DNA of 64,000 bases from Erythrobacter aureus (GTDB lineage: Bacteria > Pseudomonadota > Alphaproteobacteria > Sphingomonadales > Sphingomonadaceae), in NCBI RefSeq assembly GCF_003355455.1, contig NZ_CP031357.1, positions 1,528,501 to 1,592,500 on the forward strand, in the 5' to 3' direction. Of this stretch, positions 18,115 through 27,024 are shown one piece after another. Position numbers and translations under genes: made by a program. The notes under the pieces are model-generated. The model was not told the origin of the DNA and did no database searches. It saw only the letters and a program-made list of their open reading frames with translations. Positions within the stretch are counted from its first letter, which is position 1. Each line of letters starts with the position of its first letter.

Positions 18115-20541
18115 GTGCCCGATTTGCCCATCCATTCCGTCCTGCCCGACCTGCTCGGGGCTGTGCGCCAGCAGAGCGGAGCGGTCCTCGTCGCGCCTCC
18201 GGGGGCGGGCAAGACGACGGCGGTCGCCCCGGCGCTCTTGGGCGAAGACTGGTGCACGGGGACCATCATCCTGACATCGCCGCGCAGGGTCGCTGCGCGC
18301 GCCGCTGCCGAACGGATGGCCCAGATGCTTGGCGAAAAGCCCGGCGAGACGATTGGCTACCTTACCCGGCTCGACAGCAAGCGCTCCGCAAAAACGCGCG
18401 TTCTAGTCGTGACCGAGGCGATATTCGTGAACACGATTCTCGCCGATCCGGAACTTGCGGGTATCTCCGCCGTGCTGTTCGACGAGGCGCATGAGCGGCA
18501 TCTCGACAGCGACCTCGGTCTTGCGCTCGCGCTTGAGAGCCGCAGCATTCTGCGCGAAGATCTGCGTGTGCTGGTCATGTCGGCGACTATCGACGGCGCG
18601 CGGTTTGCCGAGCTGCTAGGCGCCGGTGCATCGGTCATCGAAAGCGAAGGCCGGGCACATCCGCTGCGCGTGGAATGGCTCGGTTCGTCGCCGCAGGTGC
18701 CGGTGGAGGATGCCATGGCGCAGGCCATCGCGACCGCATGGCGCGAGGAGGAGGGCGATATCCTCGCCTTCCTGCCCGGCGTGCGCGAAATTGAACGGAC
18801 GCGGGAGCGCGTGGAGGCGCGCTTACCGTCGGCAATCGTGCTGCCGCTCCATGGCCAGGTCGACCCGGCCGGTCAGCGCGCCGCGATCCGCCGCGATGCT
18901 GAAGGACGGCGCAGGATCGTTCTGGCAACGGCCATCGCCGAAACGTCGCTGACGCTGGATGGCGTATCGGTTGTGGTCGATGCCGGATTGTCGCGCCGGG
19001 CCGAATTCGATCGGGCGGCGGGGACCACGCATCTCGTCACGCATCGCGCAAGCCAGGCGGCGGCTGCACAGCGTGCCGGGCGCGCGGCGCGGCAAGGGCC
19101 GGGCGTAGCCTATCGGCTGTGGGAAGAAGCGGGCCATGGTGGACGTCCCCGCTACGATCCACCCGAAATGCTGACCTCCGACCTTGCGCCCTTGGTGCTG
19201 GCGCTCGCACAATGGGGGAGCACTGATCCCGCAGAGCTGGCGTGGCTCGATCCACCGCCCTCCGCATCGGTCAGCGCGGCGCGGGAAACATTATCGGCCT
19301 TGGCAGCGCTCGACGCGGAAGGCCGGATCACCGAACGCGGCAGAAAGCTCGCGCAACTCCCGCTCGACCCGCAGGGAGCGGCGACCGTGCTGTTCGGTGC
19401 CGAGCATGGGGCTGCCGATCAGGCTGCGCGGATCGCCTTGTTGCTGCAGGAGCGCGGGCTTGGGGGGCGGGGCGACGATCTCGAAGCGCGCTTGTCCCGC
19501 TGGAATACCGATCGCGGGCCGAGGGCGGAAGCGAGTCGGAAGCTTGCAGGACGCTGGGCGAAACGTGCCAAGGCACTTGCCGATGACCAGCGATCGACCG
19601 CGCTGCCTCCACCCGGGATACTGCTCGCGGCAGGGCGACCCGAGTTTATCGCCAAGCGCCGCGACAATTCGGGAGAGAACTGGGTTGCTGCTGGTGGGCG
19701 CGGTTTCGTGCTCGATCCTGCATCGTCCCTGGCGCGAGCGGAGTTTCTGGTCGTCGGCGATGCGCAGGGGCAGGCGAAAGGCGCGCGAATTACCTCGGCC
19801 ATCGCGCTCGAAGAAATCGATATCGAGCGATGGCTGCCCGATCGGATCGAGCGCAGGCAGGTGTTGCATTGGACCGGAGAGCGCGTCGAGGCGCTGCTCG
19901 AACGAAAGCTCGGCGCGATCACGCTTGCGCGCGGCCCGGACCCCGCGCCCGATCCCCAGGCCATTGTGGATATGCTTATGGAAAAGGCTCTGGAGAATCC
20001 GGCAAAATTGCTTCCCGCCGAGTTGCTGGCTCGCGCGCGTTTCGCTGGTGTCGAGGGGCTGACAGGCCACGGACTGGCAGACACCGCGGAGATCTGGCTG
20101 GCGCCCCTGCTGCAAGGTCGGCGCGATCTTCGCCTGTCCAAGGGAAAACTGGTCGATGCTCTGCTCGGTCAACTCGATTGGGACAGCCGCCAGCGGCTCG
20201 ACCGGCTTGCTCCGCGCGAATTCACCTCGCCCGCAGGTACGAGGCACCGTATCGACTATACCGGCGACGATGCCCCCAGCGTCGAAGTCCGCGTACAGGC
20301 GCTGTTCGGGCTAGAGCGCCACCCGATGGTCGGCGACACGCCGCTTCTGCTGAAGCTCACCAGTCCCGCCGGGCGACCGATCCAGTCGACTCGCGACTTG
20401 CCTGGTTTTTGGCGGGGAAGCTGGGCGGATGTGTGCAAGGATATGAAGGGCCGCTACCCGAAACACCGCTGGCCCGAGGAACCTTGGGCGGAAAAGCCCA
20501 GTTTGAAGACGAAGAACGCCTTTTCACGTTCGGAAGGTTGA
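18115..20541 (+). CDS. hrpB: ATP-dependent helicase HrpB
   Basis: HrpB is a DEAH-box helicase of RNA-helicase type whose cellular role is not settled. The 808 residues start at GTG 18115. They contain Walker A VAPPGAGKTT (near 26-35), motif II FDEAHERH, motif III SATIDG, then ATAIAETSLTLDGV (motif V) and QRAGRAARQGPG (motif VI). The winged-helix/ratchet region follows, and the C-terminal HrpB domain has PAGTRHRIDY. Length and the final domain are characteristic of HrpB. It is 20 bases downstream of the prenyl synthase. Confidence 0.93.
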   Translation: MPDLPIHSVLPDLLGAVRQQSGAVLVAPPGAGKTTAVAPALLGEDWCTGTIILTSPRRVAARAAAERMAQMLGEKPGETIGYLTRLDSKRSAKTRVLVVTEAIFVNTILADPELAGISAVLFDEAHERHLDSDLGLALALESRSILREDLRVLVMSATIDGARFAELLGAGASVIESEGRAHPLRVEWLGSSPQVPVEDAMAQAIATAWREEEGDILAFLPGVREIERTRERVEARLPSAIVLPLHGQVDPAGQRAAIRRDAEGRRRIVLATAIAETSLTLDGVSVVVDAGLSRRAEFDRAAGTTHLVTHRASQAAAAQRAGRAARQGPGVAYRLWEEAGHGGRPRYDPPEMLTSDLAPLVLALAQWGSTDPAELAWLDPPPSASVSAARETLSALAALDAEGRITERGRKLAQLPLDPQGAATVLFGAEHGAADQAARIALLLQERGLGGRGDDLEARLSRWNTDRGPRAEASRKLAGRWAKRAKALADDQRSTALPPPGILLAAGRPEFIAKRRDNSGENWVAAGGRGFVLDPASSLARAEFLVVGDAQGQAKGARITSAIALEEIDIERWLPDRIERRQVLHWTGERVEALLERKLGAITLARGPDPAPDPQAIVDMLMEKALENPAKLLPAELLARARFAGVEGLTGHGLADTAEIWLAPLLQGRRDLRLSKGKLVDALLGQLDWDSRQRLDRLAPREFTSPAGTRHRIDYTGDDAPSVEVRVQALFGLERHPMVGDTPLLLKLTSPAGRPIQSTRDLPGFWRGSWADVCKDMKGRYPKHRWPEEPWAEKPSLKTKNAFSRSEG

Positions 20542-20557
20542 ATTACAGGGCAGTTCC

Positions 20558-20836
20558 ATGACCGCGAGAATCTACCAGCGACCGAAAAACGCCATGCAGT
20601 CGGGCAAGGCCCGCACCGATGAATGGGTGCTCGAATTCGAGCAGTCCGAAGCGCGCCATGCCGATCCGCTGATGGGGTGGACGGGCAGCGGCGATACGCA
20701 GGCGCAAGTCTCGCTGACCTTTCCGAGCAAGGACGAGGCGAAGGCCTATGCCGAAAAATATGGCGTATCTGCCCGTGTGCACGCGCCCCCTCCGAAGAGC
20801 CTCAAACTCCAGGCCTACTCCGATAATTTTCGGTAG
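20558..20836 (+). CDS. ETC complex I subunit, NDUFS4 family
   Basis: The 92 residues match the small accessory subunit of NADH:quinone oxidoreductase shared by Alphaproteobacteria and mitochondria. Diagnostic stretches are ARIYQRPKNAMQSGKARTDE, WVLEFE, DPLMGWTGSGDTQAQVSLTF and the C-terminal KSLKLQAYSDNF. It attaches to the peripheral arm of complex I. It follows hrpB by 16 bases and probably uses the same transcript. The main nuo genes are not in the window. Confidence 0.93.
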   Translation: MTARIYQRPKNAMQSGKARTDEWVLEFEQSEARHADPLMGWTGSGDTQAQVSLTFPSKDEAKAYAEKYGVSARVHAPPPKSLKLQAYSDNFR

Positions 20837-20842
20837 CTGATA

Positions 20843-20920
20843 GTCATTGCGAGGAGCCGTAAGGCGACGCGGCAATCCAGTAAGCACAGGACTGGATTGC
20901 TTCGCTTTGCTCGCAATGAC
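20843..20920. repeat. REP/MITE-like imperfect palindrome
   Basis: The element starts GTCATTGCGAGG and ends CTCGCAATGAC, with internal arms GGCAATCCAGT and ACTGGATTGC around a short loop. The left arm carries an insertion relative to the right, so pairing is imperfect. It lies 6 bases after the NDUFS4 stop and before the SRP RNA. Sequences with these ends are familiar as dispersed intergenic palindromes in many Proteobacteria. Only one copy is seen in this window. Confidence 0.75.
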
Positions 20921-20963
20921 TGAGAGCTTGAAACTGTGCCAACATACCGCCATATGGCGCTTC

Positions 20964-21053
20964 GGGAGTCGGTCGGACGTTAGCGTTCGCTCACCGGGTC
21001 AGGTCCGGAAGGAAGCAGCCCAGGTGGATTGCGGCGGGTCGGTCGGCTCCTTT
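20964..21053 (+). ncRNA. ffs: Small signal recognition particle RNA (4.5S-type)
   Basis: The conserved domain IV is present: GGTCAGGTCCGGAAGGAAGC at 20998-21017 followed by AGCC, including the GGAA tetraloop and the asymmetric internal loop that bind Ffh. The 5' GGAGTCGG pairs with the 3' CGGCTCC to close the helix at 20965-20972 and 21043-21050, and a T-rich stretch follows. The RNA guides cotranslational membrane targeting. The ends are estimated from helix closure. Confidence 0.93.
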
Positions 21054-21064
21054 ATATTCCTTTT

Positions 21065-21517
21065 ATGACCGAAAAGACCAGCATATCGGCAACGCGATGG
21101 CCGACGCCGTTCGAACGCTGCGATAGCGACTGCCTGCATCTTGTGCGGGTCCATTATCCATCGTGTAACTCTATCTCCTACCCCGATGGCCCGCGCTATG
21201 ATCTCAGCAGCTATGTCGGTGACGATGTATGCAGGATCACGGTCTTTTCGGAAGCGGATCGGACGGTTTACTGTATCATCGCCAACGTGGAGGCCTTGCG
21301 CATACATGACGAGCGCGACCTTCCGCAGTTCGACTGGGCCGGAGATACCGGCACGACGGTGCGTCTGGTAGGTTCCGAGCTGCAGCGAAGCGTCAGCGGG
21401 ATCGTATGCGGGAATGCCCCCTCCTATCTGATCATTACAGGAAACGACTGCGTCGAGTTTCTTGCGACCGGCGAGGTGATGATCGAGGAAGTGGGGGCCG
21501 TCGCCGATAGCGGTTGA
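21065..21517 (+). CDS. Hypothetical protein (150 aa)
   Basis: A frame of 150 residues begins at ATG 21065, directly after the SRP RNA. The protein is strand-rich with HLVRVHYPSCNSISYPDG, YVGDDVCRITVFSEADRTVY and SYLIITGNDCVEFLATGEV, and five cysteines. It has no signal peptide or membrane helix and no family I recognise. The residue pattern looks like a real soluble domain rather than a shadow frame, and the opposite-strand frame overlaps the SRP RNA. It may depend on read-through from ffs or on a promoter inside it. Confidence 0.5.
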   Translation: MTEKTSISATRWPTPFERCDSDCLHLVRVHYPSCNSISYPDGPRYDLSSYVGDDVCRITVFSEADRTVYCIIANVEALRIHDERDLPQFDWAGDTGTTVRLVGSELQRSVSGIVCGNAPSYLIITGNDCVEFLATGEVMIEEVGAVADSG

Positions 21518-21570
21518 ACATTGCCGATGTCGGCATGACTTTTGCCGCGCCAATGCCTACCTAGTGAGGC

Positions 21571-23391
21571 ATGGGTGATTCACCGGACAATCCAGATGGT
21601 CTTCCTTGGGAGAGTGGGGCCGAAGAGGCCGACGCGCCGAGCGCGGCGGAACTCGAGGAGGCTGGGCAGGAATCGATCTTCGGTGTGACGCCGACTTCGG
21701 GAACCGGCGCGCAACCCGTTCCCGAACCCGCAGGCGCTGATCGGGCCGATAGCGAGGCGCCGAAGGCCGCACCGGCGCAGCCTTACCGCGTGCTCGCTCG
21801 CAAATACCGCCCGCAGACCTTTGCCGAACTGATCGGCCAAGAAGCGATGGTGCGCACACTGGCCAATGCCATCGCCCGCGACCGGCTGGCGCATGCCTTT
21901 CTGATGACCGGCGTGCGCGGGGTGGGCAAGACTTCGACGGCACGCCTGATTGCCAAGGCGCTCAACTGCATCGGTCCGGATGGGCAGGGTGGTCCGACAA
22001 TCAGCCCCTGCGGCGAATGCGAGCCATGCCGTGCGATTGCGGAAGGCCGCCATATCGATGTGATCGAGATGGATGCCGCGAGCCACACGGGCGTCGACGA
22101 TGTGCGCGAGATCATCGAGGCGGTGCGCTATGCTGCGGTTTCGGCTCGCTACAAAATCTATATCATCGACGAAGTTCACATGCTTTCGCGCAATGCGTTC
22201 AACGCGTTGCTCAAAACCTTGGAAGAACCACCCGCGCATGTGAAACTTCTGTTCGCGACGACCGAAGTCGAGAAGCTGCCTGTCACGGTTCTCAGCCGCA
22301 CACAGCGTTTCGATCTGCGGCGCATTCCGGTCGAATTGCTCGAAAGCCATTTCGCCGAAATCTGTCGCAAGGAAGGTGTCGAGGCCGATGCCGAAGCGCT
22401 GCATATCGTGGCCAATGCGGCCGAGGGTTCGGTTCGCGATGGACTATCGATCCTCGACCAGGCGATCGCCCATGCCGATCTGGATACGGAAGGCAGGGTC
22501 ACCGCGGAGCGTGTTCGCGACATGCTCGGCCTTGCGGACAAGGGTGCGCAGCGCAGACTCTTCGCGCATATGCTGGAGGGCGAGGGCAAGGCGCTTCTCG
22601 ACGCGATCGACGAGCAGTATGCGCTGGGCGTCGAGCCTCTGGCGCTTATGCGCGCCCAGATGGACCTGGCCCACCGCATTACCGTGGCGCAGGTTTCTGG
22701 GGGCGAGCCCGAAGGAGTCAGTCCCGACGAACGCGGCGAGCTTGCGGGCTGGGCCAGCCGGGTTCCGGTGGCGCAAATGCACCGTCTGTGGCAGTTGCTG
22801 CTGAAAGGACATGAAGAGGTACGCGTAGCGCCCGATCCCCTGGTGGCATTGCGGATGGCGCTGTTGCGCACCCTGCATGCCGGACAGATGCCCGATCCCG
22901 GCAAGCTCGCGAAGAAAATCGAAGCGCTGGCCGAGGCGGGACCCGTGCCCGCGCCGACGGGATCGGATACCGCCCCCGCCGATACGCCTCGGGCGTCACT
23001 CGATTGGGAGCGCCTTGTCGAGGCGATTGACGCATCCGGCCTGATGCAGGAAGCCAGCATCATGCGCTTGCAGGTACGCGTGGTCGAGCTTGAGGATGGC
23101 GTGCTGCGATACGGACGCGATGCCAAGTTCTCGGACGATATCGCTCCCGTGCTGAAAGAAACGCTGCACCGCCACACCGGCAGGCGCTGGACGGTGGAAG
23201 AATTGCCCGACGGTGCGGGACGGCCATCGCTGGTCGAGGTGCAGCAGGCGGAGCGTGAAGCCGCTGCTGCTGCCACTCGTGCGCATCCGCTGGTAAAGGC
23301 CGCCTTCGATGCCTTTCCCGATGCCGAATTGATCGAAGACAGCGGCGCATCCTCCGAGCGCCGCGAAGTACCATGGAGTAGAAAAGCATGA
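21571..23391 (+). CDS. dnaX: DNA polymerase III subunits gamma and tau
   Basis: DnaX is the ATPase of the clamp loader. The 606 residues have an acidic, low-complexity N-terminal extension (about 1-68) before PYRVLARKYRPQTFAELIGQ. Then come Walker A TGVRGVGKTS (113-122), the zinc module with Cys133, Cys147, Cys150 and Cys153 (CGECEPC), Walker B region IYIIDEVHMLS, and sensor SRTQRFDLRRI. The C-terminal tau domain extends from about 420. No obvious slippery site for a gamma product was noted. It overlaps ybaB by ATGA. Confidence 0.96.
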   Translation: MGDSPDNPDGLPWESGAEEADAPSAAELEEAGQESIFGVTPTSGTGAQPVPEPAGADRADSEAPKAAPAQPYRVLARKYRPQTFAELIGQEAMVRTLANAIARDRLAHAFLMTGVRGVGKTSTARLIAKALNCIGPDGQGGPTISPCGECEPCRAIAEGRHIDVIEMDAASHTGVDDVREIIEAVRYAAVSARYKIYIIDEVHMLSRNAFNALLKTLEEPPAHVKLLFATTEVEKLPVTVLSRTQRFDLRRIPVELLESHFAEICRKEGVEADAEALHIVANAAEGSVRDGLSILDQAIAHADLDTEGRVTAERVRDMLGLADKGAQRRLFAHMLEGEGKALLDAIDEQYALGVEPLALMRAQMDLAHRITVAQVSGGEPEGVSPDERGELAGWASRVPVAQMHRLWQLLLKGHEEVRVAPDPLVALRMALLRTLHAGQMPDPGKLAKKIEALAEAGPVPAPTGSDTAPADTPRASLDWERLVEAIDASGLMQEASIMRLQVRVVELEDGVLRYGRDAKFSDDIAPVLKETLHRHTGRRWTVEELPDGAGRPSLVEVQQAEREAAAAATRAHPLVKAAFDAFPDAELIEDSGASSERREVPWSRKA

Positions 23392-23723
23392 ACATGGAAG
23401 AGATGCTCGCGCAGGCTCAGAAGGCCGCGGAAACCATTCAAAAACAGATGGGCGATGCCCAGGCAAAGCTTGACGAAATCGAAGTGGAAGGAACGGCCGG
23501 AGGTGGCCTCGTCAAGGTGCGTGCCAGCGCGCGCGGTCGTATCATCGGCGTGACGATCGACGAGAGTTTGATGAAGCCCGAAGAGAAGCAGATCGTCGAA
23601 GATCTCGTAACGGCGGCGTTCAACGATGCGCGTGATCGGGCAGACCGCGTATCGGGCGAAGAAATGGCCAAGATCCAGCAGGATGTCGGCCTGCCGCCGG
23701 GGTTCAAGCTTCCCGGCATGTGA
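23388..23723 (+). CDS. ybaB: YbaB/EbfC nucleoid-associated protein
   Basis: The 111-residue protein matches the YbaB/EbfC family of DNA-binding dimers. It begins with an amphipathic helix (MEEMLAQAQKAAETIQKQMG), then GGGLVKVRASARGRIIGVTID, and ends with a helix and GLPPGFKLPGM. The ATG overlaps the dnaX stop (ATGA), the usual dnaX-ybaB pairing. RecR, often third in this operon, does not follow here. Confidence 0.95.
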   Translation: MNMEEMLAQAQKAAETIQKQMGDAQAKLDEIEVEGTAGGGLVKVRASARGRIIGVTIDESLMKPEEKQIVEDLVTAAFNDARDRADRVSGEEMAKIQQDVGLPPGFKLPGM

Positions 23724-23764
23724 GGCCGTGGGTGTGGCCGACGCTGCACATTCCGCGAAAATCG

Positions 23765-23774
23765 CCCCCCCCCC
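23765..23774. repeat. C10 homopolymer tract
   Basis: Ten consecutive C residues lie 42 bases after the ybaB stop in otherwise non-coding sequence. Long single-base tracts are rare in such genomes and are prone to slippage and to base-call errors. The stretch 23724-23952 around it shows no convincing gene. Confidence 0.9.
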
Positions 23775-23952
23775 GCTTCGCCTCGCTCCGCTACCGTACC
23801 GCGTCGGTCTTAAGCACCGCGCACATCGATATCGGGTGCACCCGCCTCACGGTCTTTCACGTGGACATGAACCTTTGGTACTCATGCAGCGGGCACGCGG
23901 AGACGCGCGCGCGACACGTCGGGTCATTTTTCCTAAGAAATTTACAGGAATG

Positions 23953-23985
23953 ACCGTCAGCATCCCGGTCTGAGATGCTGACGGT
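23953..23985. terminator. Perfect 12-bp hairpin, possible terminator of the minus-strand gene
   Basis: ACCGTCAGCATC (23953-23964) and GATGCTGACGGT (23974-23985) pair perfectly around a 9-base loop. It sits 12 bases beyond the stop of the 66-residue minus-strand gene. No clear T run follows on either strand, so it could be a processing or stability hairpin rather than an intrinsic terminator. Confidence 0.5.
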
Positions 23986-23997
23986 TGTATACGGCCC

Positions 23998-24198
23998 CTA
24001 TGCGTTGCGCGGGTGAGGCTGGCGCTCGAACACGAGGTCGCGCTCTTCGTCGAAACGTCGCCATCCGTCCTGCAAATCGCGGATCAGCGGCGTATCGCAT
24101 CGGGTGCATTTCGTCCGAAAGTGCACACCATCGTGCCAAACACGCCGCCGATTCACGCGATGATCGCTGATCCTGCAAACCATCGAATCGAACATCAT
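23998..24198 (-). CDS. Small Cys/His-rich protein of unknown function
   Basis: The 66 residues start at ATG 24198, with GGAG five bases upstream. They read VCRISDHRVNRRRVWHDG, then FRTKCTRCDTPLIRD and a basic/acidic tail ending RQPHPRNA. The single Cys-Arg near the start, HRVNRR and the later CTRC pair suggest a zinc-ribbon-like fold. Similar short proteins occur in sphingomonads, but I know of no function. A longer open frame from 24294 is less likely because it lacks this binding site. Confidence 0.65.
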   Translation of the reverse strand: MMFDSMVCRISDHRVNRRRVWHDGVHFRTKCTRCDTPLIRDLQDGWRRFDEERDLVFERQPHPRNA

Positions 24199-24381
24199 TT
24201 TGACTCCAATGGGAAATTGATATTTCCTTGCGCTTCGAACTAGAGTTAATAGATTATAATCATGACGTCCGGATTGTAATTTCACGTCATCCACATGACT
24301 TTAATTGCCGACGTTGCGCTGTGGGACAGGGCTCACCATATTCCCGAGGAATGGCCAGACCGGCTCCATTGGAATTGATAG

Positions 24382-26769
24382 ATGACCCAGACCTTTCCCC
24401 TCCTTCCCCTGCGCGACATCGTGGTGTTCCCCGGCATGGTGGTTCCCCTGTTCGTCGGACGCGACAAATCTGTGGCCGCCCTTGAGGCGGCCATGGAAGG
24501 CAGCAAGGATATTTTCCTGCTCGCCCAGCTAGATCCCGGTTGCGACGATCCTGAACGCGACGATCTGTTCGATGTCGGCGTTGTCGCGCAGGTTTTGCAG
24601 TTGCTCAAGCTGCCCGACGGGACGGTACGCGTGCTGGTACAGGGAACCGCGAGGGGGGTATTGAGCGAGTTGACGCCGAAGGGCGGTTATGTCGAGGCTG
24701 CGGTTTCGATCTCCGAGACCATGACGGCATCCGGCAGTGAAGTCGTTGCGATGATGCGCCAAGTGGTCGAGCAATTCGGTGAATATGCCAAGCTCAACAA
24801 GAAGTTGGGCGAGGAAGCTGCCGAACAACTGAGCGACATCGACGATGCGGGCGAATTGGCCGATACGATCGCCGCGGCAATCAGCGCCAAGGTTTCCGAC
24901 AAGCAGGCGCTGCTGGTCGAAAAGGACCCGCTAAAGCGGCTGGAAATGGTCATGTCCTACATGGAGGGTGAGCTTTCGGTCCTGCAGGTCGAGCGCCGCA
25001 TTCGGGGCCGCGTGAAGCGGCAGATGGAAAAGACCCAGCGCGAATATTACCTGAACGAGCAGCTCAAGGCAATTCAGAACGAGCTTGGCGGCGACGATGA
25101 CGGCAGCAACGAAATTGCCGAGCTGACCGAGAAGATCGCCAAGACCAAGCTCAGCAAGGAAGCGCGCGAAAAGGCCGAGGCCGAGCTCAAGAAGCTGCGC
25201 AGCATGCAACCGATGAGCGCCGAGGCGACGGTCATCCGGAACTATCTCGACGTTCTGCTCGGCTTGCCATGGGGTAAGAAGAGCAAGGTCAAAAAAGATA
25301 TCGGCAAGGCGCAGGAGGTGCTCGATGCCGATCACTATGGCCTTGAGAAGGTCAAGGATCGGATTATCGAATATCTCGCGGTTCAGGCGCGCACGCGCAA
25401 GCTGAAGGGGCCGATCCTGTGCCTCGTGGGGCCGCCGGGCGTCGGCAAGACCTCGCTCGGCAAGAGCATCGCCAAGGCGACCGGGCGCGAATTCGTTCGT
25501 CAGTCCCTGGGCGGCGTGCGCGACGAAGCCGAAATCCGGGGCCATCGGCGCACCTATATCGGATCGCTGCCAGGCAAGATCGTCACCAATCTCAAGAAGG
25601 CAGGTAAGAGCAATCCGCTGTTCCTCCTCGACGAGATCGATAAGCTTGGACAGGATTTCCGTGGCGATCCCGCTTCGGCGCTGCTCGAAGTGCTGGATCC
25701 GGAGCAGAACAACCGGTTTCAGGACCACTACCTCGAACTTGATCTAGACCTCTCGGACATCATGTTCGTCACCACCGCGAACAGCCTCAACCTGCCGCAA
25801 CCCCTGCTGGACCGGATGGAGATCATCCGTCTGGAAGGGTATACGGAAGACGAGAAGGTAGAAATCGCGAAGCGCCACCTGCTGCCCAAGCAGATCGAGG
25901 AGCACGGCCTCAAGAAGGGCGAGTTCGAGCTGACCGAAGACGGACTGCGCGACTTGATCCGGTACTATACGCGCGAGGCGGGTGTCCGCACGCTCGAGCG
26001 CGAACTGGCACGGCTGGCGCGCAAATCGCTGCGCAAGATTCTGGAGAACGAGGTCGAGAGCGTCACGATCACGCCCGAAAATCTCAGCGACTTTGCCGGT
26101 GTCCGCAAGTTCAAGCACGGCATGAGTGAGGAAGAGCCGCAGGTCGGGGCCGTTACCGGCCTCGCATGGACCGAGGTCGGCGGCGAACTGCTGACGATCG
26201 AAAGCGTGACGACCCCCGGCAAGGGCGAGATAAAGACTACCGGCAAGCTGGGCGAGGTGATGAACGAATCCGTTGCGGCCGCCTTCAGCTTCGTCAAGGC
26301 ACGCGCGCCGCATTACGGCATTAAGCCGAGCCTGTTTCACCGGCGCAATATTCACATCCACCTTCCCGAGGGCGCAGTGCCCAAGGATGGGCCGAGCGCG
26401 GGTGTGGGAATGGTCACGTCCATCGTCTCGACGCTTTCGGGCATTCCGGTCAGGGCGGATGTCGCCATGACCGGCGAGGTAACCTTGCGGGGACGGGTGC
26501 TTGCTATCGGCGGCCTGAAAGAGAAGCTGCTGGCCGCCCTACGTGGTGGGATCAAGAAGGTCCTCATTCCGGAAGAGAATGTCAAAGACCTCGCCGAAAT
26601 TCCGGGCAATGTGAAAGACGGTCTCGAGATTGTACCGGTCGCTCATGTCGATGAGGTGCTGGCGCAAGCCTTGTGTCGCGTCCCCGAGCCCATCGAATGG
26701 ACCGAGGCGGACGACCTCGCCAGTCAGCCCGACCACGCGCACCAGGTGCCATCGCCAACCGCGCATTAA
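24382..26769 (+). CDS. lon: ATP-dependent protease Lon
   Basis: Lon degrades damaged and regulatory proteins in the cytoplasm. The 795 residues comprise the N-terminal substrate domain (TFPLLPLRDIVVFPGMVVPL at the start), a coiled-coil middle, the AAA+ module with Walker A VGPPGVGKTS near 348-357 and LDEIDKLG, and the serine protease domain with catalytic Ser672 in PKDGPSAG. The catalytic Lys is near residue 715. Length and domain order are typical. A hairpin with a T run follows the gene. Heat-shock control is likely from the family, but no promoter was identified with confidence. Confidence 0.97.
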   Translation: MTQTFPLLPLRDIVVFPGMVVPLFVGRDKSVAALEAAMEGSKDIFLLAQLDPGCDDPERDDLFDVGVVAQVLQLLKLPDGTVRVLVQGTARGVLSELTPKGGYVEAAVSISETMTASGSEVVAMMRQVVEQFGEYAKLNKKLGEEAAEQLSDIDDAGELADTIAAAISAKVSDKQALLVEKDPLKRLEMVMSYMEGELSVLQVERRIRGRVKRQMEKTQREYYLNEQLKAIQNELGGDDDGSNEIAELTEKIAKTKLSKEAREKAEAELKKLRSMQPMSAEATVIRNYLDVLLGLPWGKKSKVKKDIGKAQEVLDADHYGLEKVKDRIIEYLAVQARTRKLKGPILCLVGPPGVGKTSLGKSIAKATGREFVRQSLGGVRDEAEIRGHRRTYIGSLPGKIVTNLKKAGKSNPLFLLDEIDKLGQDFRGDPASALLEVLDPEQNNRFQDHYLELDLDLSDIMFVTTANSLNLPQPLLDRMEIIRLEGYTEDEKVEIAKRHLLPKQIEEHGLKKGEFELTEDGLRDLIRYYTREAGVRTLERELARLARKSLRKILENEVESVTITPENLSDFAGVRKFKHGMSEEEPQVGAVTGLAWTEVGGELLTIESVTTPGKGEIKTTGKLGEVMNESVAAAFSFVKARAPHYGIKPSLFHRRNIHIHLPEGAVPKDGPSAGVGMVTSIVSTLSGIPVRADVAMTGEVTLRGRVLAIGGLKEKLLAALRGGIKKVLIPEENVKDLAEIPGNVKDGLEIVPVAHVDEVLAQALCRVPEPIEWTEADDLASQPDHAHQVPSPTAH

Positions 26770-26806
26770 CATAGGACATGCTGCGCTGCAGCGAATCGTG
26801 AAGCTT

Positions 26807-26831
26807 GCCTCGGGGTTGCCGAGGCCCTTTT
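26807..26831 (+). terminator. Rho-independent terminator after lon
   Basis: GCCTCGG (26807-26813) pairs with CCGAGGC (26819-26825) around GGTTG, and CCTTTT follows. It is 38 bases downstream of the lon stop and separates lon from the HU gene. Confidence 0.7.
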
Positions 26832-26929
26832 CACGGCGGTGCGGTGCAGCATTGTATGGTGAACCCGCGCTTCATCCTGTTTTTGTTCGGTCTGGCCCCG
26901 AAAACCGCCGGTTTTTACGGAATTTGCCT

Positions 26930-26958
26930 TTGACACTTCGGCTAAAAAACTCTCAATT
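26930..26958 (+). promoter_or_regulatory. Possible promoter of the HU gene
   Basis: A perfect TTGACA at 26930-26935 is followed, 17 bases later, by a weak TCAATT at 26953-26958, about 65 bases before the HU start. The region upstream of HU (26832-27024) is AT-richer than its surroundings. The -10 match is poor, so this is tentative. Confidence 0.35.
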
Positions 26959-27024
26959 CGTCCGCCTTCACCGAGGCGATTCAGCCAACCTAATCTGACG
27001 ATAAGAACAAGGGGGTTTACACCG

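Noticed and set aside
20999..21553. Minus-strand 184-residue frame near the SRP RNA
   Set aside because: It overlaps ffs and is the weaker of the two opposing frames; the plus-strand frame has a more natural composition.
23720..23953. 77-residue plus-strand frame between ybaB and the hairpin
   Set aside because: It runs through the C10 tract, lacks a ribosome binding site and resembles no protein; a homopolymer error would break it.
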